DNA from: Lojkania enalia
Lineage: Eukaryota > Ascomycota > Dothideomycetes > Pleosporales
Assembly: GCA_010094045.1 (NCBI GenBank)
Contig: ML986649.1
Span: 62,001 to 126,000, forward strand
Reading direction: 5' to 3'
Length of the DNA: 64,000 nucleotides
Each line of letters opens with the position of its first letter. Position 1 is the first letter of the stretch. The position numbers were made by a program, and so were the translations under genes. Shown here in pieces: positions 33,548 through 46,079 of this stretch. Below the pieces are notes generated by a model. That model had not been told where the DNA came from. It worked only from the letters and a program-made list of their open reading frames with translations, and searched no databases.

Positions 33548-35319
33548 CTAGGTGCTGAACTTCCACCTCGGGTGCCGATCACCCTCTGCCAGATCCTCAT
33601 CCGAATCATGGAATCCTTTCGTCGCCGGGTTCTGTACCAAATACTCCACCTTCCGCCTATTCTCCTTGCTCAAAATCCACCACAGCAGACTCACGAAAAT
33701 AATGTTCGCAACCAGATATCCCAATGCAAAAAAATGGCCTAAAATATACCGAGGACTTGTATTGGGTCTGTATAGCTGTGTACCAAGCACTGCACCACAA
33801 TTGCCAATTGATATTTGCATCGCATTCGCGGTAGCCCGCTTCGTCTGGCCCGATACGTTGTTTGCGGGCCATGACAGTACAAGAGCCACTGAAGGGTAGA
33901 TTCCGATGGCTGCAAAGACCGTACCGACATATGAGACACCAGGGCGCCCTGTCGGATTCTTATTTGCGAGTAGGATGATGTAGCCTATAATTGCAATAGA
34001 CGACGTCGTGATTATAAATGGCGCACGCCTGCCATACTTCTCGGAAATAATTGCCCAGAAGACGGTGAAGATGGTTGCGAGGGCATATGGTGGGATGGAA
34101 AGTAGTTGAGACTGGGCAGAGGTGTAGCCCATGTCCTTGATGATAGTTGGCTACAAGTGACTGTTAGATAGACGAGGAGATGAAAGGGGGAGTTAATATA
34201 CCAAGAAAAGAGAGAGTGTGTAAAGTGGCAGGCTCATTGTGTGGAAGCCAAGACCGTAGAGCCAGCATTTCAAGTCTTTACAAGCAACCCAGACTTCTGC
34301 CCAAGAGAACTGCTCATTATTGGTGGCGTCACTGTCAGCCTTCAGACGAGTTTTAATGAAGGAACGTTCCCCGTCAGAGAGCCAGCTGACGTTTGCTGGG
34401 TAGTTAGATATGAAGATATAGGCGGCCACAGCAATTACAATAGTTAGAAGACCTTCTCAAGAGTCATTAATGTAAACGGAAGTGCGACGGTGAAGCTGCC
34501 CACCTTCAAGGATAAAGATCCATCTCCATCCAGCGTATCCTCCCACATTTCTCATATGTGCAATACCCCAAGCAAGAATGCCCCCAAACGCTCCAGCAAG
34601 GGAAGCGCAGCTGAAAAAGAGCGATATACGGTACTGCCGTTCAGATCGTTTGTACCACATAGAAAGATAATACACAACTCCGGGAAACAATCCGCTCTCA
34701 GTCATGCCTAAACTTCAAGAACATCAGTCTGGCCACGGCAATGGACTACATGATAACATACAAGAAGCGGACAACGAAGAAGCTGGCCATGTTTTGCGTA
34801 ACACCCATAAGCGTTGCAACGATCCCCCAAGCAACTGTAAGGGTAGGAAGCCAAAACTTAGGGGTCGTCCGTTTGAGAATGATGTTGCAGGGAATCTACA
34901 CTGTATGAGCTTTCTGCGATCGAAATATCCGGGAATGTACCTCAAAGAGGACGTATCCAATGAAGTAAAGAGTCAAACCAGTTAGATATTGGTCTCCAGC
35001 TAGATAGCCGTCAGCTCTATCTTAACCCCAATTAATGGCAGACATACTCATATTTAGATCATTAGTAAGCCCCTCAATCCGAGCGTTAGCAACTAGAAGT
35101 AGTCAACATATTTCTTCCCAACACTTGCAAAAATGGCTTACCATTACTCCTGTCCAAGAAGGATAGCAAATATAGAATAGACACTGCGGGCAAAAGTCTT
35201 ATATCTAGCTTTCTCAATAGCCATCTCTCATCAACACTAGGCGGAGCTTCAATCTCTGATTCTGAAGACCAGGCTGCATCACCGGGCGTTTTGGCTTCAT
35301 GATCTTTCTTCGAGGCCAT
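33548..35319 (-). CDS. MFS permease, anion:cation symporter (Dal5/allantoate-like) type
   Basis: At least seven exons, starting at ATG 35319 (MASKKDHEAKTPGDAAWSSE). Joins checked by frame include introns 35093-35141 and 35000-35047 (giving DRSNVANARIEGLTNDLNM then TGDQYLTGLTLYFIGYVLFE). Another near 34446-34496 restores RWIFILEG-LLTIVIAVAAYIF. LYLLSFLDRSN, GMTESGLFPGVVYYLSMWYKR, and the central SEKYGRRAPFI loop with GYTSAQSQLLSIPPYA are characteristic of the ACS family, which takes up organic anions such as allantoate, nicotinate or pantothenate. The C terminus is short and charged. Transport substrate cannot be assigned. No defects seen. Confidence 0.85.
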
Positions 35320-36250
35320 GGTTTGGGTAATTATAGCAGATGTTAAGAACGATTATCTACTCCATGTCGGAGGCAAAGAACGCCTTTAAAGTCCCTTGAG
35401 GCCCCATGTATCGATAGCTAAATTGTGAGAAACTGGAAAAGTGCGGATGGTGCAATTGGATAGCACCTCTAACGCACTGGGTATTCAAATCGCCGTTCTT
35501 GGGATATTGTCATGGCAGCGCGGTGTGGTTAAGATCGATTGGGCATTCATTTCAGTTGGGCCAATGTGAGTTGATTGAATACTTGATGTAATTGTTGGCA
35601 TGGAATACGGAATGGAGGGGTTCGATGTCGTGATTGTTAGTTAGCGTACTAAACGAGGGATCGTCCTGCGATGAATGGACGGATGCCATTGCGGATAATG
35701 GATATGTAAGGAATCACGACATCGAGTCTGAATTTTCTAAAATAAAACGTATTTTTTATTGGTGGGATGGGTTGATAGATGCATTGTGGATTCTAAAGAG
35801 GCAGTCTCGTTCCTTGGGCAGCAAGCAAGGGAAGTTTGAGCACAGACCAGGCTTCAATGTCAGGGGCACATGTAAGCTCTTTCGGCTTAGCAAATCTTGG
35901 AAGTCTTTAAGAGAAATCAGGCATGTGAGTGCATTGTAGCCAGCTAACTACGATAACGGACAACTGAAGTCGCCTGTAGTCTCAGATGAGGTAACTGCCC
36001 AATATCGAACCGAGGTGGTATCCTTTCATAGTAAACCTATGGAGAAAATGAAATATTTTCCTGGAAGCGCGACGACATCAAGCGCTACGCAAGGTGCCAA
36101 ACTTCCAGAAATCATGAACCCGCCGTCCAAACGCCAACCCTGTATGAATGTTGTGAAGAATACCATAAATGAATTGTAAGATGGTAGCTATTTGAGAGCC
36201 TACGTAGACGGAGGGCCAGGCATAAACTTCTGGTGCAATAAGCGAGGGGC
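35320..36250. other. Intergenic, no gene seen
   Basis: Promoter side of the MFS permease and 3' side of the small nuclear protein gene. The 101-codon frame at 35634-35939 shows no domain. Confidence 0.45.
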
Positions 36251-36870
36251 TTAGATCTCGTCCAGCATTTGCTCCTCGTCGTCAGAGGCCTTGGGGGCGG
36301 CGTTCTCGGCGGAAACCTCGGTCTTGGCCTTCTCCTCAGCTACGATCCGGTTAGTAGGTTTATCACAAATGGCGATAATTAGTCTTACAGTCTTCATCCC
36401 CAGAAGCCTTCTTGGCCTTGGTGGTGCGGTTCCTCTTCTTCGGAGTGACGGGCTCGCCATCGATGGTCTCCTTCTTTGATGCACGCTTTCGGGGCGTCTT
36501 CTTGGGGGTCGTCGGCTCGTCGGCTCCATTGGCGTTGCCGTTCCTGTTGGGGGAAGCACCGCGGTCGCCGGGGCCACCGCCGGCCATAAGCTTGTTCTTG
36601 ATTTTGGTCCAGGCATTGGAGGCAGAGCGGGGATTGCTCATACCAGCGAATCCAGCAAGCTTCTCATAGTCGATCTAGGAGCGTTAGCATTGAACTATGA
36701 CAATGGCTGCTTCCAAAGATCACGGGCAGCACCATGTAGAAATCTTATAGACTTACCTCCGGAGGGCCGGACTTGAGCGATTGCATGGCCCAGCCAAGCA
36801 TCTGAAGCTCACGCTCAGTGAATACGGGAGTCGGGGCCGGGGCCGTAGTGCCAATGGCAGTATCAGACAT
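36251..36870 (-). CDS. Small basic nuclear protein with SANT/Myb-like N-terminus
   Basis: Three exons, 36870-36757, 36674-36389 and 36339-36251, with introns GTAAGT...CCTAG and GTAAGA...CGTAG. The product is 162 residues. The N-terminal part (FTERELQMLGWAMQSLKSGPPEIDYEKLA...SASNAWTKIKNKLM) has the three-helix look of Myb/SANT-like domains common in small ascomycete nuclear proteins. The middle is rich in K/R with TPKK repeats (TPKKTPRKRASKK, TPKKRNRTTKAKK) suited to DNA or chromatin binding and nuclear import. The tail is acidic (DDEEQMLDE). I infer a chromatin-associated factor; no specific role is known to me. Intact. Confidence 0.75.
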
Positions 36871-37921
36871 AATGAAGAGGTTGATGGAGACTTGAGTGGC
36901 GCAAGTGTATGCGGAGTAGATGCAAGATACAGGTAGCGTCAGCGACGGCGCGATGGAGTGGGCAGTGGGAGTTGGAGGTTATGAGTGCAGATAAAGAGGA
37001 TGTAGAGAAAAGGAACAAAGTGTGAGGGCTGGCGGGTTTTTATGTGTATCTAGAAGGAATAACTAGGTAGTGCGAGTGAAGGTAAATGAAGGCGGATGTG
37101 AGACAATGGCCGCAGATGCTTACCTTAATCCTCCTTCACTTCATATTTCTCTACAGGATTTGCTGTATTTGTCGGTCTGAGACAATTCTGTTGCCTGGTG
37201 CCATAGCAATGTGCAATTCTAAAGGCTAAGGTGATAGCTCCGATGGCTGTCACGGTGATGGTGGTGCCACCAATAGTGACGGTCATGCGTGCAGTCTCGA
37301 AATGCGGATACAGCCTTATCTATTACTTAAGTTTGGCTTACAGTTATCTTTTGTTAGTATAAATTATCGGCCATTCACCCTGCTAAGGGAACCTAGTTGA
37401 GTCTCGAGGCTGCCACAGTCACTATTTAGTCTCGGTCCAAAGTGACGTGAGAGCAAGGTCTATCTGTCAGGGGGTGAACGCCAGTGCATTCCTGTTTCCC
37501 AGCTACGAGGGTATCATTTGTATTCCAGTTCCCCGCTGAAGAAGTGATAAGGCAATCCATCAATGGGTTGTAGTGCTTCGAAAAGTGGCAGAGCATAGCA
37601 ATGTAACCTCGTGAAAGCCGTGAATGTGAGCAGTCTTCAATTCAAAGAAAGGGCAACTGGGAAATTGCGATTGAGAAATTTTGATGAGTCAATCATACGC
37701 AACACAGCATCTCAATTCTTCAACTAGCGCCGTGGCATTCTTCGTTTGTTGAAGCACAGCCAGCAAAGAGGTGTCGTTAGGAAGACTGACGCCGCCATCC
37801 CCAAATGGGCGAGACAGTTCCTGACTCGTGCCTGCACGGGCCGTTGGAGGGGCGCGGCCGTGCATCAACACCCGCCTTGCGCGTCTCTGACCAGTTTATA
37901 CCACAGAATACCATTGGAACC
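36871..37921. other. Divergent intergenic region
   Basis: About 1 kb between the leftward nuclear-protein gene and rightward capping-protein gene, so it should carry both promoters. No other gene seen. Confidence 0.5.
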
Positions 37922-38968
37922 ATGGCGGACCCCATAGACAGTGCCCTGTATATCCCCACCGTCCTGCGATATCCTCCACGAGATATGGGCTTTGGCTAAT
38001 GTCGTATAGCGATCTCCTACGCCGCCTCAACCCAAAAGATGTCAAGACGAACGTCGACCACCTCATCAGCCTAAACCCCGATCTTACCGAAGATCTGCTC
38101 GAATCCGTCGATATCCCTCTGGTAGTTAAGAAATGCTCAAAAACGAAGCGAGACTTCCTATGCTGCGACTACAACCGCGACGGCGATAGCTGGCGGAGCC
38201 CGTGGAGCAATGAGTTCGAGCCGCCGGTCGAGGAAGGCGAGGGCGTCACACCGAGCGACCGCATTAGGAAGATGGAGATTAAGGCTAATGAGGCATTTGA
38301 TGTATATCGAGAGCTGTGAGTCTCCCCTGTGGTCCACGATGGCAGCCTTTTTCAGGCGCAGTGGTTGAAACGCGGGGCTAACATGGGCAGTTACTTTGAG
38401 GGAGGCATATCCAGCGTCTACCTTTGGGACATGGACGACGGCTTCGCTGGCTGTGTCTTGCTAAAGAAATGTATGCCCAAGTTGTTCGATTCACTCTATT
38501 CCCCCCGCTGACTCGCCAACAGCCGTTTCGCCCTCGCCCAAGAGCTCTGGTAGTTGGGACAGCATCCACGTCTTCGACGCCCAAGACCGCGCCCGAACCG
38601 CTCACTACAAGCTCACATCGACCGTCATCCTCTCTCTCGGTACTGACTCTGAGGCGCTTGGAGGTTTGGATCTTTCTGGCAACATGGTGCGCCAGGTCGA
38701 AGCAGACATGGCAGTCGAAGACGATACATCGCATGTGGCCAACATCGGCAAGATGGTCGAGGACATGGAGCTCAAAATGCGAAATCTGTTACAAGAGGTA
38801 TACTTCGGCAAGGCGAAAGATGTCGTTGGCGACTTGAGAAGTATGGGACCTCGGAAGAAACGCGGACGAAGATTCTCGCTGACGGAATTCTTAGGTATCC
38901 CGCCGCTCAGCCAAACGAATAGGGATAGGGCGACACAACGGGAGATGATTAGTGGGATCTCGAGGTGA
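37922..38968 (+). CDS. cap2: F-actin-capping protein subunit beta
   Basis: Four exons, 37922-37947, 38010-38315, 38391-38470 and 38523-38968, with canonical introns, join to 285 residues, the usual size. The tiny first exon encodes MADPIDSAL and is completed as [10 protein letters not shown], the conserved start of the family. Other landmarks are [49 protein letters not shown], and SWDSIHVFD with the C-terminal actin-binding region. Known role: with the alpha subunit it caps barbed ends of actin filaments, controlling cortical patch actin and polarity. It is a conserved single-copy type of gene and marks this block as core genome. Confidence 0.95.
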
Positions 38969-39618
38969 TTGGGCCAACAGGGCAACTCGGTATAGAGACT
39001 ACAATATGAATACCAAAACAATATATATATATGAGCATATCAAACCAGCAGACACTCGAGACGATGAGGGCACCCGATCACGTGATATATAAATTGCAAC
39101 TCAAGCGTACCTAGATAATCCATAAGTTGCCTAGGTAACTGATCAAGAAAAATAGCAGCTAACCGCAAACATCTTTAAGAGGCGAGTGTTACACAGCGTT
39201 ACTTTTATTAGCGGAATCCTAGAGAGGCAGTCATGATGAATTGGCTCATCACTAACTAGACAGACCAGACCTCCATTGCAACTCAAGGTTGCTTGCGCGG
39301 CCAGAATCCACACGAAATTCCTAATCGTAAGTGCTACCTTAGAATAGTCTTGTTGCACGTCCCTGGACCTACGCCTTCGGTTTTCACATGTCTAGATCTT
39401 GATTTTTGGTATGACTATGATTTGCTTAAACGCTCTTTGCCATATGGAATGCCGGCACATATCAACTAGCAACAGCCTGCATTGAGTTGAGGTATTATTA
39501 CAACGAATTCTACTAGACTCATTATGAGTATGGGCACTACAAGGAAGCCAGTAATATAGGTACGTACGAGCAAGAACTGACAGTTGGTGTTCCGATGTTC
39601 AGTAACCCAACATCGAGA
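38969..39618. other. Intergenic between convergent genes
   Basis: 3' regions of the capping-protein gene and the NACHT gene. A short (AT)n run lies near 39021-39035. No coding frame supported. Confidence 0.5.
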
Positions 39619-42600
39619 TTAAGACCCTCCGGTTCCCGAAAGACGAGCGGTATTAAGATGGCCTATCCGTGGATTCGATTCGAGGCATTTATCGCAATCG
39701 CAAGTCCGTAGTTCTTCAATTCTCTCCTCCGCTAGCTCGATCCAGTAATTGCAATCACCATTCTTATGCGCCCTTTTATATTCCTCCAAAAATTCTTCGT
39801 AGGCTTTCAAAGCTTGTCGACACTGGTAATCATTCCAGTATATTTCTGCCGAGTAGTAATAAGCATAGCAGAACCACCGACTCAGGTAGCGCCGCGAGGT
39901 TTTCCGGTGCTTTATCAGTTCTCCAAAGAGATCCAAGGCACTAGGATCCCAATATGCACGCCATTTATGCCATCCCAGCCCATACTGAGCATGGAGCGTT
40001 AGAAAATGTCCTTCTCCTAGGGATCTTTTAGCAGTTTCAACGGCCCTCTCCAAATGGTTGGAAGCCTCTTCGTGTTTTCCCAGATGGTTGCATATGGAGC
40101 CCATCAAGGTATCTAGCTCCATTGTCAAGTACTTGTTGTCGTTGCCGGCTTTCTCAAGACAGGCGAGACAAAGTCGGTATGCTTCCTTGTCCTTGGAGAG
40201 TTGATGGTATGACCATGCAATTGCGGCTAGAGGGAGAGCGGGTATTATTGCTAGCTTCTGTAATATCATTTGGTATACGACCATGACGGGATCGAAAAGC
40301 TCTTTGGCTTTGTGAAGAGGTAAGAGTGCCTTCGAGAGAAATTCAAACTGCCTGCCGAGAGACATAGGACGCGAGTTGTGTAAAAGGGCCTTGAGACCCT
40401 CTAAATTATTCGTAGGCCCCATACTTTCATTGGCCACTTTCTGCGTCCTTCGGTTACTAGGTCTGCATGCTTCTTTTTTCGCGACAAATCCTTCTCTAAT
40501 GTCTCTTAGGTCTTGGTTCGCGGCTAACTGATTCATCGAAAGGGGCAATTCAGATATTTCATCGTGAGGCTCTTCAGCCAGAACTCTGGAGCTAAGGGCA
40601 AGCCTATCTTCCTTTTCTCTTTCTCCCTCTCCTTCTTCTTCTTCCTGGTTTATCACAGAAGCCGTACCGTACTTACGAAGGAACGGTTTTAGCGTGGTCT
40701 GGCATATCTCCCATCGCCTTGTCCTCGGATCACTCTTGCCGAATTTTGAGACCCTAATACGATGCTCTCTCTTCCAACGCTGAGCTAACATTGGCAATAT
40801 ATCCTGTAACATGTTTCCTGAGAACATTGTCCCCGCTAATTCCGCTAGTCCGACATGTGGTTGAAGAGACGTGTCACTTAGAACTGTAGCAACCAACAAC
40901 TCAGCCACGAGGAAACAGTTCTCCAAATCTAGAATATCCAAGATCTTGTGGTGGAGCTCTGACGGCGACTTATTGCTCCGGTTTAGGTGGTAGCAGAAAT
41001 ATGAGCAAGCGTACTCCAAGAACATATGCTCTCCGAATCGAGCCATTTCGTCTTGATCCTGCCATGGCAGAGCGCAGCAGCTTTCGTCGGAAAGGTAGGT
41101 CAGACACAGAGACGCTAATAGATCGTGAGTAACCGCAGGATCAACTCGGAACCGCTCTATCAACCGATCCGTATCGCTTTTCCAATGATCCGCAGGCCTT
41201 ATAAGAAACTCGATGACTGAAGAGTGAACTAATCGAATGCAATTATCGTAGATTGTGATGAGGCCTCCGCACGAATCAGCTACATCTTCAGGCAGCAGTT
41301 CCGGAAGGAAATCATCCAAACCAAGTCCCGGCGTGTCCGACTTGGATCGTGTGGCAAGTGCATATGCATAACGCCACTCCTCAAATCGAAGTGGTCTGCC
41401 AGAGGCCGAGAGCAATGAAAGGATATTCTCGACTAGTTTTAGCTGATATTTATCCAGTCGATTAAGTAAACGGGAGAGGATAAAGCGATAAGCATCTTCC
41501 AATCCCTGAGGAAGATCCCTCAGTCTTTCTGTGACCTCGTGCTTTGTTGCAGCTCTCCCCAAATCCTCGATCATAAGCTTTACCCAGAGAAACATTCCGT
41601 CGGCTTTCTCAAGGAGGACTCTGGAGACAACTTCATAGATCGTCGGCCTATTTAGAAGCCGATGCCTTGCAAGCTCGGCCTCGATAAACGTCTGAATATC
41701 TTTTTTATTCGTTGCTGAGGTAATAGATATTACATTAGGAATCTGATTGCGCTGAGCTTGGCTATGTAGGTGATGCGGTCTTCCGAAGAAACACAAATTG
41801 ACATTGGAATTTTTACGCGCCAACTCGAGTAAATAGTTGAATAGCTCTGCGGATGAGTCTGTACACTCATCTGTGCCGTTTACGATAACTTTGACAGGAT
41901 CGGGCATACGGTTGATTGCTTCGCTGAGAGCTTTCAGAAGATCTGGCATAAGTGGAGGCCCCTGCGCAAGAAGCTTGCTGATCAGCCGGAGAAACTTATC
42001 GTCGCCGTTCTGCTCCAGCAATTGCCAAATAAGTGTGCGGACCATTGAGAGTGAAGTTTGCTTAGCTGTATCATCATCAGCAAATGAGAAGTAGATGGTC
42101 TGTTGCTTTTGTGTCTTGAACTGTTCCCAGATGAACGAACTAAGAATCGATTTCCCAGAACCAGCTGGCCCAGCAACTAACAGAATTCTTTCCATAGCTG
42201 TGGCTGATGTCGAGGTATCCCATCGCGCGAATGTCTCATTGGATAAGATCCATTCGCATGTCCCATTAACTCTCTGGTTGAGTCTTTCCTGGTGCAGTTT
42301 CCGCATATCTAAAGGCTGCAACCGTTGGAAACAACTGATCTTCAACTGTTCTTGGTGGTTTGCACGCATTTCTGTAATATATTAGAAATCTAATTAATGT
42401 GTTATAAAGGGATATATACCTGTACGATATGTAGCCGCCTCGGCCTGTTCCAAGGCAATGGCAGTGTCATCTACACATTTCGTGTGCCTCTCAAGACGTG
42501 CAATAAGACCTCCAAATTCTTGTTTAAACGGTCGCCACATCGCCCCAAGAAGTCGTACTAATACCCTAGCATCAGTGACAGACAAAAACTACTGGAAGTT

Positions 42601-43178
42601 AGGCCTGACCAACCTGCAGCATTTCTCTGAAAAAACTTGTACGCCTTGATAGAGAACTCTATAACGTCAGTGAATACATTCAGCATTGCGATTTGCAAGA
42701 CCGGATGCAGCCGCAGCTTAGCATAGATCTCAAGCCGCGGGAGATTCTCCGACATCATCTCAACAACGCCAAGAATCTGCTCCGCGGCAACGCCATAGTC
42801 CTCCGAAATCTACACTTCCTCTCAGACAGTCTTCTTCAATTGCATAATTACCGAACATACCTTTAAGACGGCTTTTATGGGTGCCCATACAGGACATCCT
42901 ATTCCAGCCATCGCCTGCACAGCGACGTCTACCGATCTTTCTATACTTGTCATCCATGTCGTATACCTCTGAAATCTCGCCAAAATCTTATTAGATTTCT
43001 TTTGATTGAAGGACTTGTGCCTTTCTGCAAGCATTCGGATGACATCCGGGATAGTATCTTGCCCGTCGATTGCTTTGCGAAACTCCAAGTCTGCTTTCGG
43101 CAAACTTGCGTATACGCTACGGGCATTGCTTATGGCCTGCTCCTCGAGCGCAGACCTCGGGCTGGTGGGTGTGGCCAT
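39619..43178 (-). CDS. NACHT-type STAND protein with DUF7708-like N-terminus and TPR-like C-terminus
   Basis: Four exons, 43178-42861, 42809-42610, 42565-42420 and 42371-39619, join in frame to 1,138 residues. The N-terminal 220 residues are helical, with SVDVAVQAMAGIGCPVWAPIKAVLKV, like the DUF7708-type domain of fungal STAND proteins. Walker A is GPAGSGKS near 42170. The Walker-B position reads VIVNGTDEC (41863-41889) where an aspartate is usual in place of N. GRPHHLHSQ, EKADGMFLWVKLMIEDL and LPQGLEDAY follow as in NACHT proteins. The C-terminal third has TPR-like helices (HLGKHEEASNHLERAVETAKRSLGEGH). It lacks WD40 or ankyrin repeats. Family role: non-self recognition and heterokaryon-type cell death. 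Intact apart from the Walker-B change. Confidence 0.85.
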
Positions 43179-43550
43179 GTAGCCGTAACCTGTTGTTAGC
43201 CTCGCCTAAAGAACTCTACTGAAAGCCCACTGCAAAAGTTCGTGCGTGTAAGTTGTTGAGCACTAAGAAACCTGTCATTCATCAGGCAGAGACGCAAGAA
43301 TATGAGGGATTCGTGGCTGTGCAGATTATGGTTGTTCGGCCTGTGGCTATGCAGCTTACATGCAGCTTAGCTTCACGTGACCTTGTAAGGCATGGGTCTC
43401 AGATTAATGTGCATCGCTGCGTAGCGAGACACCCTGTGTGGCGAGACAAATGAGGGGTACTTTAATATTCAACAGCTAAAAAAGCCATGTACGCAACAAA
43501 TATTATCATAATTCTATGGAATTAATCCGCTGCAGCTAATTCTAAATATC
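43179..43550. other. Intergenic, upstream of NACHT gene
   Basis: No coding frame supported. It leads into the LTR-like repeat pair. Confidence 0.45.
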
Positions 43551-43854
43551 CGTCACGGACGCTCACGTGCGGTTGGTCAATTGCACTTCAGGCAGTTAAC
43601 TCCATTGCTACGTACTACGTGTGAATATCAAGATGCCGCGTGAAGAACAGAGATATCTACATTGTGCAGGTTTTTATAAAGGCTAGGTCTGTGCTGCTGC
43701 ATGGACTAGCCGGGTCGGCGAAACCTTCCTCCATCATGGTCATGTCGAGTCAATCATACTCTAGCTAGTAGCTGGTAGCTGTCGCTGGCAGCTGGTTCCG
43801 GGTATTGTGGTAGGGGCGGTGTAGGTGCAGAGGTGTCGCGGTGTTACCGTGACA
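43551..43854 (+). repeat. LTR-like repeat, family C, copy 1
   Basis: 304 bases with ends (C/T)GTCACGG...CCGTGACA, an 8-base inverted end repeat apart from the first base, and a 5-base target duplication ATATC (43546-43550 and 43855-43859). A second, 3'-incomplete copy starts 81 bases downstream. Internal motifs shared by both include ACGTACTACGTGTGA and CCTTCCTCCATCATGGTCATG. Most simply a solo LTR. Confidence 0.7.
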
Positions 43855-43935
43855 ATATCTATAATCAACTCTTTCCTAAAAGTTACGTTTGTATTATTAC
43901 CTCCGCCTCTAGTTTGTACAGCGCCTTCGAGGCGT

Positions 43936-44206
43936 TGTCACGGAACGCTTACGTGCGGTTGGTCAATTGCACTTCGGGCAGTTAACTCTATTGCTACGTA
44001 CTACGTGTGATTGTCAAGACGTTGCGTGAAGTACAGAGATATCTACATTGTGTAAGTTTTTTACAGGGGCTAGGTCTGTACTGCTGTACGGACTAGCCGG
44101 ATCGGCGAAACCTTCCTCCATCATGGTCATGTCGAGTCAGTCATACTCTAGCTAGCAGCTGGTTTGGGGTGTTGTGGCAGGGGTGGTGTAGGTGCAGAGG
44201 TGTCGC
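43936..44206 (+). repeat. LTR-like repeat, family C, copy 2 (3' incomplete)
   Basis: Starts TGTCACGGAACGC and follows copy 1 to GGTGTCGCGG near 44206, then diverges without the CCGTGACA end. Differences from copy 1 are mostly C/T and G/A changes plus small indels. It may be a truncated copy or the left end of a longer element. Confidence 0.65.
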
Positions 44207-44739
44207 GGCTGGCTAGGCGCTTAGCTAGGTCGCTCGAACTGCCGCGGTGCATTCATCCTGTGCTAATCGTCGCGTGATGGTTCGTGTTCTTAGGGACTAC
44301 TTGGCTTTAAGTACTTTTGCACTGGGTTTCCTTGTGCGGCTCTTTAATGCTGCTGCTGACTGCGTCGGGGAAGGGGGTGTGGTGGATACGTGTCTTGGAG
44401 TTGAAGCCATTGGAGCCTCTAGACTCCTGACTGCAGGCCACAAGGTCGCCTTGCAGCGCGGAGAACGAATGAAAGCGAGTAATTCCAGGCAATAGTAAAC
44501 GTCTCTTCTGCGCTAAAGCTTCCAGTGAAGTTCAACATATATGGCGATTTAACGTGTCAGTGTCGCAACCAGCTTCGACACAGCCATCGTACAAACCCCC
44601 CTCCCTGTGCGGATTGATAGCTCCCGTAGGTGCCACAGTGGCAAGGGCCTGTGCATCGAATGTTCGCGAAATGTAATTTTCTAAGTAATTTACATATAAC
44701 AGATCACCTCATAATCATTACCATTTAGTGTGCCCACCA
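44207..44739. other. Repeat-region DNA, no gene
   Basis: Open frames at 44247-44495 on both strands have no recognisable domain. Confidence 0.4.
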
Positions 44740-46000
44740 CCTGCTAAGATAACACCCCAGCAACGCTCTCGTATCGATCGGATATACTTCTTGTAGTCAA
44801 TTTGAATCTTATCTTATTCTTCTTGGAGATATTGCTTTAACTCAGCATCAGTCTTTAGAAATCGCTTTGATACCCGCCATTTTAAGAGCTACCAAACGTT
44901 CTTAGTAGGATTAAGGTCTGGAGAATTAGCAGTCCACCATATCTTTCTAGGACCAAGGGCTATCTCAGCCTGAGTAGTCGCCTCTAAGCGGTGGATAGAA
45001 GCCCCGTCCTCTATATAGAGGAGATCTTTATCCGCATACTGCTTATAAAGCTCTTAATAGGCTAAGATAAGAGGTAGAATATGCCAGATGTATACCTGCG
45101 AATTAACAGTTCCTTTAGAATTCGTATACCACTCTTTTTAAAGAAAACCAGAGGCTCTTTAGTATTAATTAATATTATACTCCATACTATACAGCTCCTA
45201 CATTCTTTAAATCGTGGGACTAAGCAATTAGAGTATAGAGCTTCTTCAGCCTGCCAAGCAATATATACCTCTCCAGGGCCTGCTTAAGCTGACTGTCACG
45301 AGGGGCAACGAGAGATAATATCATCGCTTCATAGAAGCTTGATTAATCTGCTACGTACAATACTCAGGTGGTTACAAGAGGATTGCTAGAGAGAAGGTAT
45401 GTGCATAGAGGATGGGAGGAGAAAAGGGGCTGGATGCTAAGCGAGCTAGGTACGTGCGTGTAGCAAGGTGTCAGGGAAAGCAGCAGCGCTGCTACCGTGA
45501 CACTAGTATCTCATCGCTCCAACCAACACTAGCCTCTTGTTCTTCACTCTAATCAATATGCTCCTATGCCTATATTGCTCGATTATACTTCTGTAGCTGA
45601 GTAAGAAAAGGTTTTTCTATAGCTTTTCGCCGATGGTACAACTCTTTTTAAAAGGCCTTAATAAGAGTACAACGACAAGTGGAGATTCCTAGCTCTTAAG
45701 CAATCTCTTTACAGGCTTTACGATGTTGTTTAGCGTTTTTAGTAGTATGGCGAACTAGAAGGCGACGAATAAGAGTATCTAATATAGGCTTCTTACCGCA
45801 GGGCTTCGTAGGAGCTTCTTAAGACCGAAGGCAATAGGATATTATATTCCGAGATACGCTAGTATACTAATAAATCGCTTTTTGCGTCTATCCAAACTCT
45901 ATAAGTATATAAATTCAAATACGCTCCTTATATATAAGCCGACGTTGAAGCGTCTTTAGTATATTATATCACGATACTAGAGGGGAGAAGTGGCAGCCAA
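44740..46000 (-). mobile_element. Tc1/mariner-type transposon relic, interrupted
   Basis: Minus-strand reading gives a Tc1-type helix-turn-helix part (45580-45900: PILDTLIRRLLVRHTTKNAKQ). The DDE_3 catalytic part (44760-45290) has CIVWSIILINTKEP, YIEDGASIHR and WWTANSPDLNPTKNVWQLLKWRV. Stops (TAG, TAA) replace CAG/CAA. An LTR-like insertion at 45294-45502 splits the gene before the catalytic domain. Terminal inverted repeats were not found, so the bounds are approximate. Confidence 0.7.
45294..45502 (-). repeat. LTR-like insertion in Tc1 relic
   Basis: 209 bases with inverted ends TGTCACG...CGTGACA, splitting the Tc1 reading frame. Only the ends resemble family C; the interior is different. 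Flanks CTGAC and CTAGT do not make a perfect target duplication, possibly through later mutation. Orientation is uncertain. Confidence 0.5.
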
Positions 46001-46079
46001 AAGTAGTATGAATTGAGGGGTATCGAGGGTCTGTGTATAGGTAGGATGCAGCTGACGTAATAGCCGAATATCTATCGAG

